From the NCBI RefSeq assembly GCF_011516755.1, contig NZ_WOSY01000008.1:1-64000 (forward strand): a DNA stretch of 64,000 nt, in the 5' to 3' direction. The position numbers and the translations under genes are program-made. Under the pieces are notes generated by a model. That model saw only the letters and a program-made list of their open reading frames with translations. It was not told where the DNA came from and made no database searches. The DNA is from Acetobacter conturbans (GTDB lineage Bacteria > Pseudomonadota > Alphaproteobacteria > Acetobacterales > Acetobacteraceae). Positions 54,234 to 64,000 of the stretch are shown in pieces (position 1 is the first letter of the stretch; each line of letters opens with the position of its first letter).

Positions 54234-55640
54234 GTGACCATGCTGTTTGACGGGCTGTTTGCCTGTCACGTCGTCCTCGCGATCCTGGCGACAGGTCATA
54301 TCCTGCTCACCAAGCAGGATACGTCCGCGTCGATCGGGTGGATCGGAACCGTATGTCTCGCGCCGTTTTTCGGTGTCTGCCTTTATCTCATGTTCGGCAT
54401 CAATCGGGTCCGCCGTCTTGCCCGTAAACTTGTCCAGACCCGCGCTCCGCAAGACGAAACCGCACCGGTGGTGCGCTGGGGAGAGGCGGTGGACGGAGCG
54501 TTCAGGCCGCTTTCCGAGATGGTCAGAAAAATCAGTGGTCGACCTCTCCTTGGGGGAAACACGGTCGAGCCGCTGATCGATGGAGAAAACGCTTACCCCA
54601 TCATGCTGGCAGCCATTCATGCGGCTGAGAAAAGCGTGATGCTGTCCTCCTATATTTTCAGAAAGGACAGGACGGGGGCGCTTTTCATTGATGCACTCAT
54701 AGCCGCGCATCAGCGAGGTGTTGCGGTGCGTGTACTGCTTGATGGAGTAGGAACCGGCTATTTCTACTGTCCGGCGGCCAAAACGATGCGTGCTGCCGGT
54801 GTTCCGAGCGAGCGTTTCCTGCATTCCTTGCTGCCCTGGCGTATGCCGTTCATCAATCTGCGCAATCATCGCAAGATTCTGGTCACGGACGGAGAGACCG
54901 GCTTTATCGGCGGCCTGAATATCGGCGACGAAAATCGTTCTTTCATCAGCATCGATAAACGTGTCGGCGACATGCACTTCCGGGTGTGCGGACCTGTCGT
55001 CAGGCAACTGGCCGAGGCTTTCGCGTGGGACTGGTCGTTCACCTGCGGGGAAGAACTGGCAGGCCCCACATGGTTTCCGCCTCTCACCATGAAGGGTGGT
55101 GAAGTCCTGCGCGTTGTCACGGCGGGACCGGATACGGATCTGGAAAAGATCGAATACACACTTCTGCAGGCCATTACGCTGGCCCGGCAGACAATCAGGA
55201 TCATGACGCCGTATTTCATGCCGGGCACGCGCATCCTGTCCGAACTGGCGCTGGCGGCACTGCGAGGTGTGCAGGTGGAACTCGTCATTCCTGCGCGCAG
55301 TAATCACCGCGTCATGGACTGGGCAGGCCGTGACGATCTCCGGCCATTGCTGGATGCGGGTTGCCGCGTTTGGTCCAGCGGGCCGCCCTTCAATCATGCG
55401 AAGCTGATGGTAGTGGACAGGCAGTGGACGTTTATCGGCAGTTCAAATCTCGACGCCAGAAGTCTGCGGCTCAACTTCGAGATCAACGTGGAAAGTTATG
55501 GCGCGGCATTCGCCAGCCAGATTGACGACTTCATCCTCGGTCATCGAAAGCACCGTCTGACCCACCATACTCTTGATGAGCGCAGCCTCCCGATCAGATT
55601 GCGTGATGCGACAGCTCGGCTTTTCTCGCCTTATCTCTGA
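54234..55640 (+). CDS. cls: Cardiolipin synthase
   Basis: A 468-aa phospholipase-D-superfamily membrane enzyme making cardiolipin from phosphatidylglycerol. Two N-terminal membrane helices (about residues 5-22 and 33-55) precede two HKD motifs: NHRKILVTDGETGFIGGLNI (His212) and FNHAKLMVVDRQWTFIGSSN (His388). Start is GTG at 54234 or ATG at 54240. It is divergent from yraN by 72 bp and followed by dapB on the same strand. Confidence 0.93.
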   Translation: MTMLFDGLFACHVVLAILATGHILLTKQDTSASIGWIGTVCLAPFFGVCLYLMFGINRVRRLARKLVQTRAPQDETAPVVRWGEAVDGAFRPLSEMVRKISGRPLLGGNTVEPLIDGENAYPIMLAAIHAAEKSVMLSSYIFRKDRTGALFIDALIAAHQRGVAVRVLLDGVGTGYFYCPAAKTMRAAGVPSERFLHSLLPWRMPFINLRNHRKILVTDGETGFIGGLNIGDENRSFISIDKRVGDMHFRVCGPVVRQLAEAFAWDWSFTCGEELAGPTWFPPLTMKGGEVLRVVTAGPDTDLEKIEYTLLQAITLARQTIRIMTPYFMPGTRILSELALAALRGVQVELVIPARSNHRVMDWAGRDDLRPLLDAGCRVWSSGPPFNHAKLMVVDRQWTFIGSSNLDARSLRLNFEINVESYGAAFASQIDDFILGHRKHRLTHHTLDERSLPIRLRDATARLFSPYL

Positions 55641-55789
55641 CGTCGCCTTTCGGGCAGCGGCGGCAACATTGAACTGCATTGCCAAACCGCGTAGGGGAGG
55701 CCCCAATTGTGCCCGGACAAAGATGTGTCGTAATGCGATGTATCGGGTTGCCGGGATCATTCCTCTGCCTGTGCCGGGAGTATGCCACG

Positions 55790-56596
55790 ATGTCTTCCCA
55801 TTCTTTGCGCGTCGGAATCGCCGGACTGTCCGGCCGAATGGGGCAGATGCTGGTGCGCAGCGTCCTTGATGCAGGATGTCGGGTCACAGGGGGCATCTGT
55901 CGTGATCCGGGCGAAAACGGCCTCAGCATGAACGAACTGACCCGCGAAGGGGCAATCACCCTCTGCGCGGACATGACGCAGCTTGCGACTATGTCCGACG
56001 TGGTCATCGATTTCACGCATGTTTCCACCGTCATCCCTCATGCGGAGGCGCTGAAGGATACCGGGACTCCGTGGATTCTCGGGACGACGGGCCTGTCTGA
56101 AACGGACCAGAAAGCCGTGGCCGTGGCTGCGCAGAGCATTCCTGTGGTGCAGGCGGCGAATTTCTCGGCCGGCGTGACGCTGGTGTTGCGGCTGGCGCGT
56201 GAAATGGGAGCGGCACTTTCAGCAGAGCGTTTCGACGCGGAGATCGTCGAGATGCATCATCGCCAGAAGGTCGATGCGCCGTCGGGCACGGCGCTGGCCA
56301 TCGGCGAGGCCGTCGCCAAGGGCCGGGACGTGACATTCGCCGATGTGCGTACGCCCGCCCGCGAAGGCCAGTGCGGCGCCCGTAAAACCGGCGAAATCGG
56401 GTTTGCCGCGTTGCGAGGTGGTCAGATCGTCGGTGAGCACACCGTGCTGTTTACATCCGCCACCGAGCAGATCGCACTCAGTCACCGTGCATTTGATCGC
56501 CGTGTTTTCGCCGATGGCGCCGTGCAGGCTGCTGAATGGTCGGCAGGCAAAACAGCGGGTCTTTACAACATGGAAGACGTGCTCGGACTCACCTGA
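55790..56596 (+). CDS. dapB: 4-hydroxy-tetrahydrodipicolinate reductase
   Basis: A 268-aa enzyme of lysine and diaminopimelate synthesis, reducing the DapA product with NAD(P)H. Rossmann start RVGIAGLSGRMGQMLVRSVL, the GTTG segment in WILGTTGLSETDQK, the signature EIVEMHHRQKVDAPSGTALA (His-His pair and the substrate Lys), and TGEIGFAALRGGQIVGEHTV. ATG at 55790 (MSSHSLRV) is chosen by homology; a longer in-frame start exists upstream. Confidence 0.95.
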   Translation: MSSHSLRVGIAGLSGRMGQMLVRSVLDAGCRVTGGICRDPGENGLSMNELTREGAITLCADMTQLATMSDVVIDFTHVSTVIPHAEALKDTGTPWILGTTGLSETDQKAVAVAAQSIPVVQAANFSAGVTLVLRLAREMGAALSAERFDAEIVEMHHRQKVDAPSGTALAIGEAVAKGRDVTFADVRTPAREGQCGARKTGEIGFAALRGGQIVGEHTVLFTSATEQIALSHRAFDRRVFADGAVQAAEWSAGKTAGLYNMEDVLGLT

Positions 56597-56745
56597 GCAG
56601 TGATCGGCAGGATGATGAATGGCGGTATCCCGGGTCTTGGTGCTTGACCGCGCCTTCATCCTCCGCCAAACGACAATCCTTATTCCTGTAGGGCTTTCGC
56701 GGGATTGCGAGAGTCTCACCCTAGCGCGAGGCAGTCGGCACAATC
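56597..56745 (+). promoter_or_regulatory. metK leader region
   Basis: A 149-base gap. It contains a 7-bp hairpin (CTTTCGC-GGGATT-GCGAGAG, about 56694-56713) within about 35 bases of the metK ATG. SAM-sensing riboswitches often precede metK, but I could not match SAM-II, SAM/SAH or another class here. Confidence 0.2.
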
Positions 56746-57933
56746 ATGCTAAAGCACGGCGAGTTCCTGTTTACCTCGGAATCGGTGTCTGAAGGCCACC
56801 CCGACAAAGTGGCGGACCGGATCAGCGATACGGTTCTGGACGCTTATCTTACGGCTGATCCTGAAGCCCGCGTTGCCTGCGAAACGCTGGTGACGACCAA
56901 TCGTGTCATTCTTGCGGGCGAAGTCCGTGGTCCGGCTTCCGTGACCTCTGACAGTCTGATCGAAGCCACACGGGAAGCAATCCGTGACATCGGTTACGAT
57001 CAGGCAGGCTTCTCCTGGAAGAACGCCGAGATCAGCAACTATCTCCATGCGCAGTCCGCCGACATCGCCGTCGGCGTCGACAGCGCTGGCGAGAAGGACG
57101 AGGGCGCGGGCGATCAGGGCATCATGTTTGGTTTCGCCACGAATGAAACCGACAGCCTGATGCCGGCTCCGCTTTACTACTCGCACAAAATCCTCAAGAC
57201 GATGCGCGATCTGCGTCGTGCGGATGACGCGCGTGCGAAAGGGCTTGAGCCCGACGCGAAAAGCCAGGTCACGCTGCGTTACCTCAACGGCAAGCCGGTC
57301 GAAGCCACGTCCGTCGTCATCTCCACGCAGCATAGCGAGGGCATGAGCCAGGACGCAATCCGTGAGGAACTGCACGCCATCGTCAAGGACGTGCTGCCGG
57401 AAGGCTGGATGCCAGCCGACAAGGAATTCTACGTAAACCCGACCGGTATCTTCGTGATCGGTGGTCCGGACGGCGATGCCGGTCTGACAGGCCGCAAGAT
57501 CATCGTGGACACCTACGGCGGTGCGGCTCCGCATGGCGGGGGCGCATTCTCCGGCAAGGATCCGACAAAGGTTGACCGGTCCGCAGCCTACGCCGCCCGC
57601 TATCTGGCGAAGAACGTTGTTGCCGCGGGCCTTGCTGACCGCTGCACCCTCCAGCTCTCCTACGCCATCGGCGTGTCCCACCCGCTGTCCGTTTATGTCG
57701 ATCTCGACGGCACGGGCAAGGATGTGGACGAAGCAAAGCTGGGCAACGTTCTGCGCGAGGTGATGAACCTTTCACCGCGCGGTATTCGTCAGCACCTGCG
57801 CCTGAACCGTCCGATCTATACCGAGACGTCGGCTTATGGTCACTTCGGTCGCACGCCGGATGAGGCCCGTGACACGTTCCCTTGGGAGCGCACGGATCTC
57901 GTCGACGCGCTGCGTAACGCCTTCAACCGCTGA
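56746..57933 (+). CDS. metK: S-adenosylmethionine synthetase
   Basis: A 395-aa enzyme making S-adenosylmethionine from ATP and methionine. Visible: [20 protein letters not shown] (catalytic His), the [17 protein letters not shown] hexapeptide loop, and the P-loop-like [20 protein letters not shown] with [20 protein letters not shown]. Full length and unbroken. It is followed 11 bp later by trmB, a SAM-using enzyme. Confidence 0.97.
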   Translation: MLKHGEFLFTSESVSEGHPDKVADRISDTVLDAYLTADPEARVACETLVTTNRVILAGEVRGPASVTSDSLIEATREAIRDIGYDQAGFSWKNAEISNYLHAQSADIAVGVDSAGEKDEGAGDQGIMFGFATNETDSLMPAPLYYSHKILKTMRDLRRADDARAKGLEPDAKSQVTLRYLNGKPVEATSVVISTQHSEGMSQDAIREELHAIVKDVLPEGWMPADKEFYVNPTGIFVIGGPDGDAGLTGRKIIVDTYGGAAPHGGGAFSGKDPTKVDRSAAYAARYLAKNVVAAGLADRCTLQLSYAIGVSHPLSVYVDLDGTGKDVDEAKLGNVLREVMNLSPRGIRQHLRLNRPIYTETSAYGHFGRTPDEARDTFPWERTDLVDALRNAFNR

Positions 57934-57944
57934 AGGTCTGGGTT

Positions 57945-58700
57945 ATGAGTTCGGATGTTGACGAACGCGGTGCGGTTACGCCGCAGGACGGCAACGACAA
58001 GGCTTCTCACTCCCTGAAGCCGCCGGCTCAGCGCCTTTACGGGCGCCAGCGGGGACACCCGCTGCGCGTCCGTCAGCAGCGTCTTGTGGATGAGGCGCTG
58101 CCCCGTATCCGGTTCCCCGAAGAAAAGATCCCGGCCCCCCTGACGGCGTTCTCCCCTCAGCCGGAACAGTTGTGGCTGGAGGTCGGTTTTGGAGGCGGCG
58201 AGCACGTTCTTGCACAGACCGCATTGCACCCTTCCGTCGGCTATATCGCCTCGGAAGTGTTTGAGAACGGCCTGTGCTCCCTGCTGGCCCCTCTATTTCC
58301 TTCGGGCGAGGAAACCACGTCCCCCGTGCCGCCTCTTCTTCGGATCTGGAACGATGACGCACGTCTTCTGCTGCAGAAATTGCCGGAAGCGTCACTCGAC
58401 CGGATGTTCCTGATGTTTCCTGACCCGTGGCCCAAGGCGCGGCACGTCAAGAGACGTTTCGTCCATCCGGGAAATCTGCCTCTCGTAGCCCGTGTTCTGA
58501 AACCGGGAGCCGTCTGGCGTGTTGCCAGCGACGACCCGACTTATCAGGCATGGGTCAAAGAGGTCATGGGATCACAGGACTTTTTCACGGCACCCCCACC
58601 GGCGCTGGAACGTCCCGAAGGCTGGCCGCCCACACGCTATGAGGCAAAAGCGCTCAGGGCCGGGCGTGTGCCGATGTACTGGACATTCGTTCGTAAATAG
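57945..58700 (+). CDS. trmB: tRNA (guanine-N7-)-methyltransferase
   Basis: A 251-aa class I SAM methyltransferase making m7G46 in tRNA. Motif I LWLEVGFGGGEHVLAQTALH, the conserved MFLMFPDPWPKARHVKRRFV (PDPWPKxRHxKRR), and the C-terminal WPPTRYEAKALRAGRVPMYW. A long N-terminal extension of about 45 residues is typical in alphaproteobacteria. Cotranscribed with metK and closed by a strong terminator. Confidence 0.95.
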   Translation: MSSDVDERGAVTPQDGNDKASHSLKPPAQRLYGRQRGHPLRVRQQRLVDEALPRIRFPEEKIPAPLTAFSPQPEQLWLEVGFGGGEHVLAQTALHPSVGYIASEVFENGLCSLLAPLFPSGEETTSPVPPLLRIWNDDARLLLQKLPEASLDRMFLMFPDPWPKARHVKRRFVHPGNLPLVARVLKPGAVWRVASDDPTYQAWVKEVMGSQDFFTAPPPALERPEGWPPTRYEAKALRAGRVPMYWTFVRK

Positions 58701-58823
58701 AAGAACTGCCGGAAGATCATGCTGCTTTTATCAGGCAGGCACCGCTCTTCCGTGTCCATTGTTCAGAACAACGCTCGGGAGTGGGGCACGCTTGTGCTTC
58801 TTCCTCGCGAACGACGATTTTTG

Positions 58824-58860
58824 AAGAGGCTCGGGATAAATCCCTGAGCCTCTTTTTTTT
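58824..58860 (+). terminator. Rho-independent terminator after trmB
   Basis: An 11-12-bp stem (GAGGCTC-GGGAT / ATCCC-GAGCCTC with one mismatch) and a run of eight T. It lies between convergent trmB and the secreted-protein gene. Confidence 0.88.
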
Positions 58861-58867
58861 ATCGCTG

Positions 58868-59608
58868 TCAGTGTGTTTCGGCGGATTTGATGATGTCATA
58901 CCCCGGCGACCCCGGCGGCGGTCCGGCTGGGGGCAAATCATCGGCTGTTACTGAAATCACCTGCTGTGCGTCAGGGCCGACCTGATGCGCGTTGAGGGCG
59001 GTGCCATAAACTCCCGATGCACCCGGTCCTGCCGCGTACAGCATGCTACCCGGCTTCAGCCATGCAGAGATTCGCGCGGCATCGCGCAGCGGAACGCGCA
59101 CAACCGTCTTGTCCCGCAGAATGGCGCCGACCAGGGCGCCCTGAATATTGTACAGCGGATAAGCGATCTCACCGTGAACCACGATGTCCGGTCCGGCCAC
59201 CATTTCGGGAGAATGCTGCGGCATGGAGATGCCGGAGTCCTCGGAGCGGTTGCCTCTGGGACCGTTCAGGGAGAAGGCACGGATGATCGGCAGAGTTTTG
59301 CCCTTCAGGCCTGTGCCTGAGATTTTTTCACCCGGCTTGACGATCTTCGGCACATCCCAGGACAGATCCTGCGAAACCAGGACTTCCGTTCCGTCCGTCA
59401 GAAGCAATCCTGTCACGCCCCCGCCCGAAGAAGGGATGTACTGCGCAACCGTTCCAGTGAACGGCGGCAATATCGACAGGTCATAGACCGAAGTATTTTT
59501 CTGGCTCTGCTGGCTGGAAGAAACTTGCGGGGCGGCAGAAGAAGGTGACGCCGCCAGCACTGCGGTCGAGCCGAGCGCAATGACTGCGAGGCGAGAAAAA
59601 TGACGCAT
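58868..59608 (-). CDS. Exported protein of unknown function
   Basis: A 246-aa protein with signal peptide (MRHFSRLAVIALGSTAVLAA, cut near SSAA before PQVS). The mature part looks like two repeats of a beta-barrel unit: FTGTVAQYIPSSGGGVTGLL with TDGTEVLVSQDLSWDVPKIV, and VVHGEIAYPLYNIQGALVGA with DKTVVRVPLRDAARISAWLK. Each has a 'no charge, then L/V-x-D-G/K-T-x-V-x-V' pattern suggesting OB-like folds. The C-terminus is Pro-rich. It lies between trmB and purH, convergent with trmB. Not a family I can name. Confidence 0.65.
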   Translation of the reverse strand: MRHFSRLAVIALGSTAVLAASPSSAAPQVSSSQQSQKNTSVYDLSILPPFTGTVAQYIPSSGGGVTGLLLTDGTEVLVSQDLSWDVPKIVKPGEKISGTGLKGKTLPIIRAFSLNGPRGNRSEDSGISMPQHSPEMVAGPDIVVHGEIAYPLYNIQGALVGAILRDKTVVRVPLRDAARISAWLKPGSMLYAAGPGASGVYGTALNAHQVGPDAQQVISVTADDLPPAGPPPGSPGYDIIKSAETH

Positions 59609-59730
59609 GTCTGATCCAATCGTTGTCCGCCTCTTCCGCCGAGAGGCGGGGACGGAACATCACGGAACTCAAAGAGAAGCCCGGATTGCGCCACGACTGA
59701 CGCCTCCGGACAAGTCTTCCCGTATGCGGA

Positions 59731-61311
59731 TCAGTGTCGGAAGTGACGCATACCAGTCAGGACCATGGCAATTCCGGCCTTGTCGGCAGCCGCAATCACC
59801 TCATCGTCGCGAATGGACCCGCCCGGCTGGATAACAGCTGTCGCCCCCGCAGCAACAATGGTTTCCAGTCCATCGGCGAAGGGGAAGAAGGCGTCAGAAG
59901 CGGCCACGCTGCCTCGCGTCAGGGGCTCGCTCTGGCCCAATGCCTTCGCGGCCTCAAGGCTCTTGCTGACAGCGATCCGGGCGGAATCGACGCGGCTCAT
60001 CTGGCCTGCACCAACACCGACGGTCGCACCGCCCTTGGCATAGACAATGGCGTTCGACTTCACATGCTTGGCGACACGGAAGGCGAAGATCAGATCCCGC
60101 ATTTCCTCGGCACTGGGAGCGCGCTTCGTCACCACCTTGAGGGCGCTTTCCTCAACGCGTCCATTGTCGCGCGTCTGGGCCAGAAAGCCGCCCGCGAGGG
60201 AGCGCACGATCACGCCACCTGCCGTCGGGTCGGGCAACGCACCCGTCAGGAGCAGCCGCAGATTCTTCTTGCGAGCCAGAACCGCCTGAGCGCCTTCGGT
60301 CGCATCGGGCGCGACGATGACTTCGGTGAAGATGGTGGCGATCTTCACGGCTGTTTCCTCGTCCAGTGTGCCGTTCAGGGCGACGATGCCGCCAAAAGCC
60401 GACACGGGATCGCAGCGCAGAGCATGATCCCATGCGCTGCTGAGGTTCGTCGCCGTGGCAACACCGCAGGGATTGGCATGCTTGACGATCACGACGGCCG
60501 GATCGGTGAACTCGGCGACAGCTTCGAACGCGGCATCGGTATCGTTGAGATTGTTATAGGAGAGCGACTTACCCTGCACCTGACGGGCGGTGGCCACGCC
60601 GGGGCGCGTAGTGCCGTCCGTATAGAAAGCGGCCTGCTGATGGGGGTTTTCACCGTAGCGCAGGACTTCCCGGCGCAGACCGGCCAGCGTGAAACGCTCA
60701 GGGAACGTCTCGTGGCGTTCTTTCGCAAACCATGCGGCGATGGCAGAGTCGTATGCTGCCGTGCGGGCATAGGCTGCACCGGCAAGAGCGCGTCGCGCTT
60801 CAAGAGACGTGCCACCAGATTGCAGCGCTTCAATGATGGCGCCGTACTGGTCCGTGCTGGTCAGCACCACAACATGTCCGTGGTTCTTCGCAGCCGCACG
60901 AATCAGGGCTGGGCCGCCGATGTCGATGTTCTCGATGCAGTCGTCAGCCGCGGCACCGGACGCGACGGTGGCCTCGAACGGGTAGAGATTGACAGCGACC
61001 AGATCGATCGGTGCGATCTGATGCTCTTTCATCTGTGCCACATGAGCTGGCAGGTCTCGTCGACCGAGGATGCCGCCATGAATCTGCGGCACGAGGGTTT
61101 TGACGCGCCCATCCAGGATTTCCGGAAAGCCCGTGTGATCAGAGACTTCCACCACGGCGATGCCCGCTTCACGCAGGGCCTTCGCTGAACCACCGGTGGA
61201 GAGGATCTCGGCACCCTGAGCGGCAAGGGCACGACCCAGTTCGATCAGTCCCGTCTTGTCGGAGACGGAAAGCAGGGCGCGCTTTACAGGCAGCAGGGTA
61301 GTCTGGCTCAT
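59731..61311 (-). CDS. purH: Bifunctional AICAR formyltransferase/IMP cyclohydrolase
   Basis: A 526-aa enzyme for the last two steps of IMP synthesis. The N-terminal IMP cyclohydrolase (about 1-195) has [20 protein letters not shown] and [16 protein letters not shown]; the C-terminal transformylase (about 200-526) has [14 protein letters not shown], the catalytic Lys-His in [12 protein letters not shown], and the terminal [14 protein letters not shown]. Start at [10 protein letters not shown] (61311) by homology. It follows accC on the same strand with a large inverted repeat between. Confidence 0.96.
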   Translation of the reverse strand: MSQTTLLPVKRALLSVSDKTGLIELGRALAAQGAEILSTGGSAKALREAGIAVVEVSDHTGFPEILDGRVKTLVPQIHGGILGRRDLPAHVAQMKEHQIAPIDLVAVNLYPFEATVASGAAADDCIENIDIGGPALIRAAAKNHGHVVVLTSTDQYGAIIEALQSGGTSLEARRALAGAAYARTAAYDSAIAAWFAKERHETFPERFTLAGLRREVLRYGENPHQQAAFYTDGTTRPGVATARQVQGKSLSYNNLNDTDAAFEAVAEFTDPAVVIVKHANPCGVATATNLSSAWDHALRCDPVSAFGGIVALNGTLDEETAVKIATIFTEVIVAPDATEGAQAVLARKKNLRLLLTGALPDPTAGGVIVRSLAGGFLAQTRDNGRVEESALKVVTKRAPSAEEMRDLIFAFRVAKHVKSNAIVYAKGGATVGVGAGQMSRVDSARIAVSKSLEAAKALGQSEPLTRGSVAASDAFFPFADGLETIVAAGATAVIQPGGSIRDDEVIAAADKAGIAMVLTGMRHFRH

Positions 61312-61445
61312 CGGGGTCGAGTCTTTCGCGAAAGAGGCCATGAAAACGACAGGGGGTGCCGTTGGCGGCGTGCTTAGCCAAACGGAGGCCCGCTGGCAAC
61401 CTGAAGAGCTTCAGGATGGCGGAAAACCGCCAGAAAATGGAATAT

Positions 61446-61494
61446 CACGGCTCTCCTTCCTGTACTTTTGCAGAAGGTTGGAAGGAGAGCCGTG
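61446..61494 (-). terminator. Large inverted repeat between accC and purH
   Basis: CACGGCTCTCCTTCC, 19 bases, GGAAGGAGAGCCGTG: a perfect 15-bp stem 8 bases beyond the accC stop. The run of U expected of an intrinsic terminator is weak (ATATTCCATTTT), so it is a probable terminator or RNA-stability element. A second hairpin GGCGG-AAAA-CCGCC follows at 61418-61431. Confidence 0.55.
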
Positions 61495-61501
61495 GGGTGG
61501 A

Positions 61502-62848
61502 TTACTTTCCGCGAGCTGTAAAGTTTTCCAGCCAGTGGATGGTGTAATCGCCCTTCCGGAACTCCGGATCGGCAAGGATGCGACGGTGTAGCGGTGCGAC
61601 CGTCTTCACGCCTTCGATCACCAGTTCATCCAGCGCACGGCTCATGCGGGCGATGGCAGCCTCGCGGGTCGGCGCATGCACGATCAGTTTGGCGATCATG
61701 CTGTCATAGTAGGGAGGCACGCGGTATCCGGCATAGACCGCACTGTCGATCCGTACGCCAAGGCCGCCCGGCGGATGGTACACCGTCACCGTGCCGGGGC
61801 TCGGGATGAATGTATCCGGGTCCTCGGCATTGATACGGCATTCAATGGCGTGCCCGGAGAAGGTGATGTCCTTCTGCGTGTAGCCAAGAGATTCGCCTGC
61901 CGCGATACGGATCTGCTCGCGAACGAGATCCACGTCGCAGACCATTTCAGTCACTGGATGCTCGACCTGAAGACGTGTGTTCATCTCGATGAAGCAGAAC
62001 TGGCCGTCCTGATACAGGAATTCGAGCGTGCCCGCGTTCCGGTAGCCCATTTTGGAGAGAGCCGCCGTTGCCGTCGCGCCGATCTCGTCACGTTGTTCCG
62101 TTGTCAGGGCAGGGGAGCCTGCCTCTTCCAGCAGTTTCTGGTGACGACGCTGAAGCGAGCAGTCGCGTTCCCCGAAATGAACGACATTTCCATGCATGTC
62201 ACCAAGGATCTGCAATTCGATATGGCGCGGACGATCGAGGTATTTTTCGAGATAGACCGCATCGTTGCCGAACGCCGCCAGTGATTCCGTGCGCGCCACG
62301 CTCCACGCTTCCGCGAGGTCGGCCTTTGTTTCCGCGACTTTCATGCCGCGTCCACCGCCACCGGCTGCCGCCTTGATCAGAACCGGGTAGCCAACACGAT
62401 CCGCGACTTCATAAGCCTCTTCAATGCTGGTCAGTTCGCCGTCCGAGCCGGGCACCAGAGGAACGCCGAGCGCCTCCATCGTGGTCTTGGCGCTGATCTT
62501 GTCTCCCATCGTGCGGATATGTTCCGCCGTCGGGCCGATGAAGACGAGGCCGTGAGCTTCGACGGTTTCCGCGAAGTCAGCGTTCTCGGAAAGAAAACCG
62601 TAGCCGGGATGGATCGCTTCCGCGCCCGTGATCGTGGCGGCTGAGAGGATTGCCGCCACGTTCAGATACGATTCGCGCGCAGCAGGCGGACCGATGCACA
62701 CCGCCTCGTCCGCGAGGCGTACATGCATGGCGTCGGCGTCGGCTGTGGAATGAACCGCGACCGTGCGGATGCCCAGTTCACGGCAGGCCCGCAGGACACG
62801 AAGGGCAATTTCGCCGCGATTGGCGATGAGGATCTTGGAAAACATCAT
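61502..62848 (-). CDS. accC: Acetyl-CoA carboxylase, biotin carboxylase subunit
   Basis: A 448-aa ATP-grasp enzyme that carboxylates biotin on AccB, first step of fatty acid synthesis. N-terminal [20 protein letters not shown], the ATP loop [20 protein letters not shown], and metal/biotin region [20 protein letters not shown] are intact. Two adjacent ATG codons at 62848 and 62845 overlap the accB stop, so translation is coupled. Confidence 0.97.
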   Translation of the reverse strand: MMFSKILIANRGEIALRVLRACRELGIRTVAVHSTADADAMHVRLADEAVCIGPPAARESYLNVAAILSAATITGAEAIHPGYGFLSENADFAETVEAHGLVFIGPTAEHIRTMGDKISAKTTMEALGVPLVPGSDGELTSIEEAYEVADRVGYPVLIKAAAGGGGRGMKVAETKADLAEAWSVARTESLAAFGNDAVYLEKYLDRPRHIELQILGDMHGNVVHFGERDCSLQRRHQKLLEEAGSPALTTEQRDEIGATATAALSKMGYRNAGTLEFLYQDGQFCFIEMNTRLQVEHPVTEMVCDVDLVREQIRIAAGESLGYTQKDITFSGHAIECRINAEDPDTFIPSPGTVTVYHPPGGLGVRIDSAVYAGYRVPPYYDSMIAKLIVHAPTREAAIARMSRALDELVIEGVKTVAPLHRRILADPEFRKGDYTIHWLENFTARGK

Positions 62849-63300
62849 TCAATGATGACGAGAGGCTGGCCGAATTCAACCGGATCGCCGGACGCGATGA
62901 GGATCTGTTTGATCGTGCCGCCCTTCGTTGCCTTGATCTGGTTGAAGGTCTTCATGGCTTCGATCAGCATGAGGGTCTGACCCACGCTGATCGTCTGGCC
63001 TTCCGTGATGAACGGCGGAGAAGACGGGTCCGGAGCAAGGTAGGCCACGCCGACCATCGGGCTGTTGACCGCGCCGGGATGCTTTGACAGATCGGCGGGA
63101 GCCGCTGCGACCGGCGTGGCGGCAGGAGTCGAGACCACAGGTGCGGCGATTGTTTGGACAGGGGCCGCCACGGTAGTGCCAGCGCGGACGACGCGGATAC
63201 GGCTGTCCTTTTCGGCGACCTCGATTTCCGTCAGTCCCGTTTCGGTCAGGATATCAGCGAGTGCCCGTATGGCATCTGCGTCTACGAGCAGTCGGCTCAT
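62845..63300 (-). CDS. accB: Acetyl-CoA carboxylase biotin carboxyl carrier protein
   Basis: A 151-aa biotin carrier. N-terminal helical part ([20 protein letters not shown]), an Ala/Pro/Val-rich flexible linker (about 43-70), and the C-terminal biotinyl domain with the thumb ([15 protein letters not shown]) and the biotin lysine Lys117 in [13 protein letters not shown]. Start at 63300 overlaps the aroQ stop by four bases (ATGA). Confidence 0.96.
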   Translation of the reverse strand: MSRLLVDADAIRALADILTETGLTEIEVAEKDSRIRVVRAGTTVAAPVQTIAAPVVSTPAATPVAAAPADLSKHPGAVNSPMVGVAYLAPDPSSPPFITEGQTISVGQTLMLIEAMKTFNQIKATKGGTIKQILIASGDPVEFGQPLVIIE

Positions 63301-63752
63301 TGCGTTTCCTCGTTCATGATGATGTCTGTCATGGCCTGCAGGGCGAGGGCATAGCCCTGAACGCCCAGACCACAGATGACGCCCACGGCCGCCTTTGACA
63401 CATAAGAGTGGTGCCGGAACGGCTCGCGTCTGTGGATGTTGGAGATATGCACTTCGATCACCGGCAGATCGACCGCCAGCAGCGCGTCGAGAAGAGCGAC
63501 GGAAGTATGTGTGTATCCGGCAGGGTTGATGATGATGCCCTGCGCTCGCCCCCGGCACTCCTGCACCCAGGAAATCAGTTCACCTTCGCCGTTGGTCTGG
63601 CGGAAATCGATGCCGACATCCAGCTTCTCGGCAACCTGCGCGCAGAGCTGTTCGACGTCATCCAGCGTGGTGCGGCCGTACACTTCCGGCTGCCGCAAGC
63701 CGAGCATGTTCAGGTTGGGGCCGTTGAGAATGGCGATGAGGGGACTTTCCAT
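63297..63752 (-). CDS. aroQ: Type II 3-dehydroquinate dehydratase
   Basis: A 151-aa dodecameric enzyme of the shikimate pathway. N-terminal LIAILNGPNLNMLGLRQPEV with active-site Tyr25 in EVYGRTT, IINPAGYTHTSVALLDAL, and VIEVHISNIHRREPFRHHSY with the catalytic His. It is the first gene of an aroQ-accB-accC operon, a common arrangement in proteobacteria. Confidence 0.96.
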   Translation of the reverse strand: MESPLIAILNGPNLNMLGLRQPEVYGRTTLDDVEQLCAQVAEKLDVGIDFRQTNGEGELISWVQECRGRAQGIIINPAGYTHTSVALLDALLAVDLPVIEVHISNIHRREPFRHHSYVSKAAVGVICGLGVQGYALALQAMTDIIMNEETQ

Positions 63753-64000
63753 GATTGCGCGCCGTTAGCACGACCCTTCTTCGGCTCCAAGTGTTTGCAG
63801 TGAATTCCATTGGATGCGCTGGGCTTGCCGTGTGCAGTAAAGGACGATGATTTCCATGATCAGAACAGAAAAATGCCGTTTTCATGTTTCATGAAGAAAG
63901 AAAAAGTGAGCTTGCTAGTCTGATATAAAATTATACGGAATATTCAGAGGATAGAGGTCTAATTTACACCAGTAGGGGAGGTCGGGCTCTGCATGAGCTT
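63753..64000. other. Upstream region of aroQ
   Basis: 248 bases to the window edge with no convincing gene. It becomes AT-rich beyond 63840 and presumably holds the aroQ-accBC promoter on the minus strand; no clear promoter pair was assigned. Confidence 0.4.

Noticed and set aside
54162-55397. Upstream extension of the yraN frame to 541 codons
   Set aside because: The extension runs antisense through cls, which is clearly real; only the last 129 residues match the YraN family.
61311-61445. ZTP (pfl) riboswitch before purH
   Set aside because: The leader lacks the conserved pfl core sequences; only simple hairpins are seen.

Overview
The window is a piece of an alphaproteobacterial chromosome, most likely from the acetic acid bacteria (Acetobacteraceae). 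That placement is inferred from the GC-rich codon use of the core genes, the style of the housekeeping proteins (PheST, HisZ, PurASCQLBH, AccBC, a single NAD-type isocitrate dehydrogenase) and the density of IS5, IS6 and IS3 elements. No rRNA, tRNA or CRISPR array was seen.

Layout. (1) 1-9.2 kb is an accessory region full of mobile-element scraps: a frameshifted IS5-type transposase at the left edge, rsgA, a tyrosine-recombinase scrap abutting a transposase scrap, then a GC-rich cassette of a divergent TetR regulator and three aromatic-oxidation genes (Rieske oxygenase, its iron-sulfur flavoprotein reductase, a salicylate-hydroxylase-type FAD monooxygenase). An IS graveyard follows, in which an apparently intact IS6-family element (7691-8487) joins an IS3 remnant to an IS5 remnant. 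(2) 9.2-24.8 kb is an AT-rich, contractile-tailed prophage remnant read entirely on the minus strand: HTH protein, small and large terminase, portal, scaffold, major capsid, connectors, sheath, tube, frameshifting tail chaperone, a low-complexity gene where the tape measure should be, and two tail-end proteins. It has no integrase, lysis genes or baseplate; its tail end stops next to the IS cluster. A large secreted or fibre-like protein lies at its pheS side. (3) 25-64 kb is core chromosome.

Core region: pheS-pheT, hisZ, purA; a pseudokinase with a coupled membrane protein; then on the minus strand a Tim44-domain protein, pmbA, an M16 peptidase, thrC, a royal-jelly/yellow-type protein, an Hsp70 relative, a degenerate EAL protein, icd, pepP and a proline-rich lipoprotein. 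On the plus strand come purB, purC-purS-(Rap1a/Tai-like secreted protein)-purQ-purL, bolA and a monothiol glutaredoxin, then yraN (minus), cls, dapB, metK and trmB. The right end holds a secreted protein, purH, and the tightly overlapping aroQ-accB-accC operon (minus).

How the genes work together: purine synthesis is strongly represented (purA, B, C, S, Q, L, H), with purC to purL almost fully overlapping, implying one transcript and coupled translation. BolA and the CGFS glutaredoxin form a known iron-sulfur pair. The phage genes are chained by TGATG or TAATG junctions. The points most worth a second look are a canonical A-AAA-AAC slippery site giving a 161-residue tail-chaperone fusion; a tail-terminator-like protein fused to a GH99/WbsX-like domain; the repeat-bearing low-complexity gene in the tape-measure slot; the large terminase broken at a run of ten A/T; the Rap1a/Tai-like protein inside the purine operon; and the pseudokinase/membrane pair.
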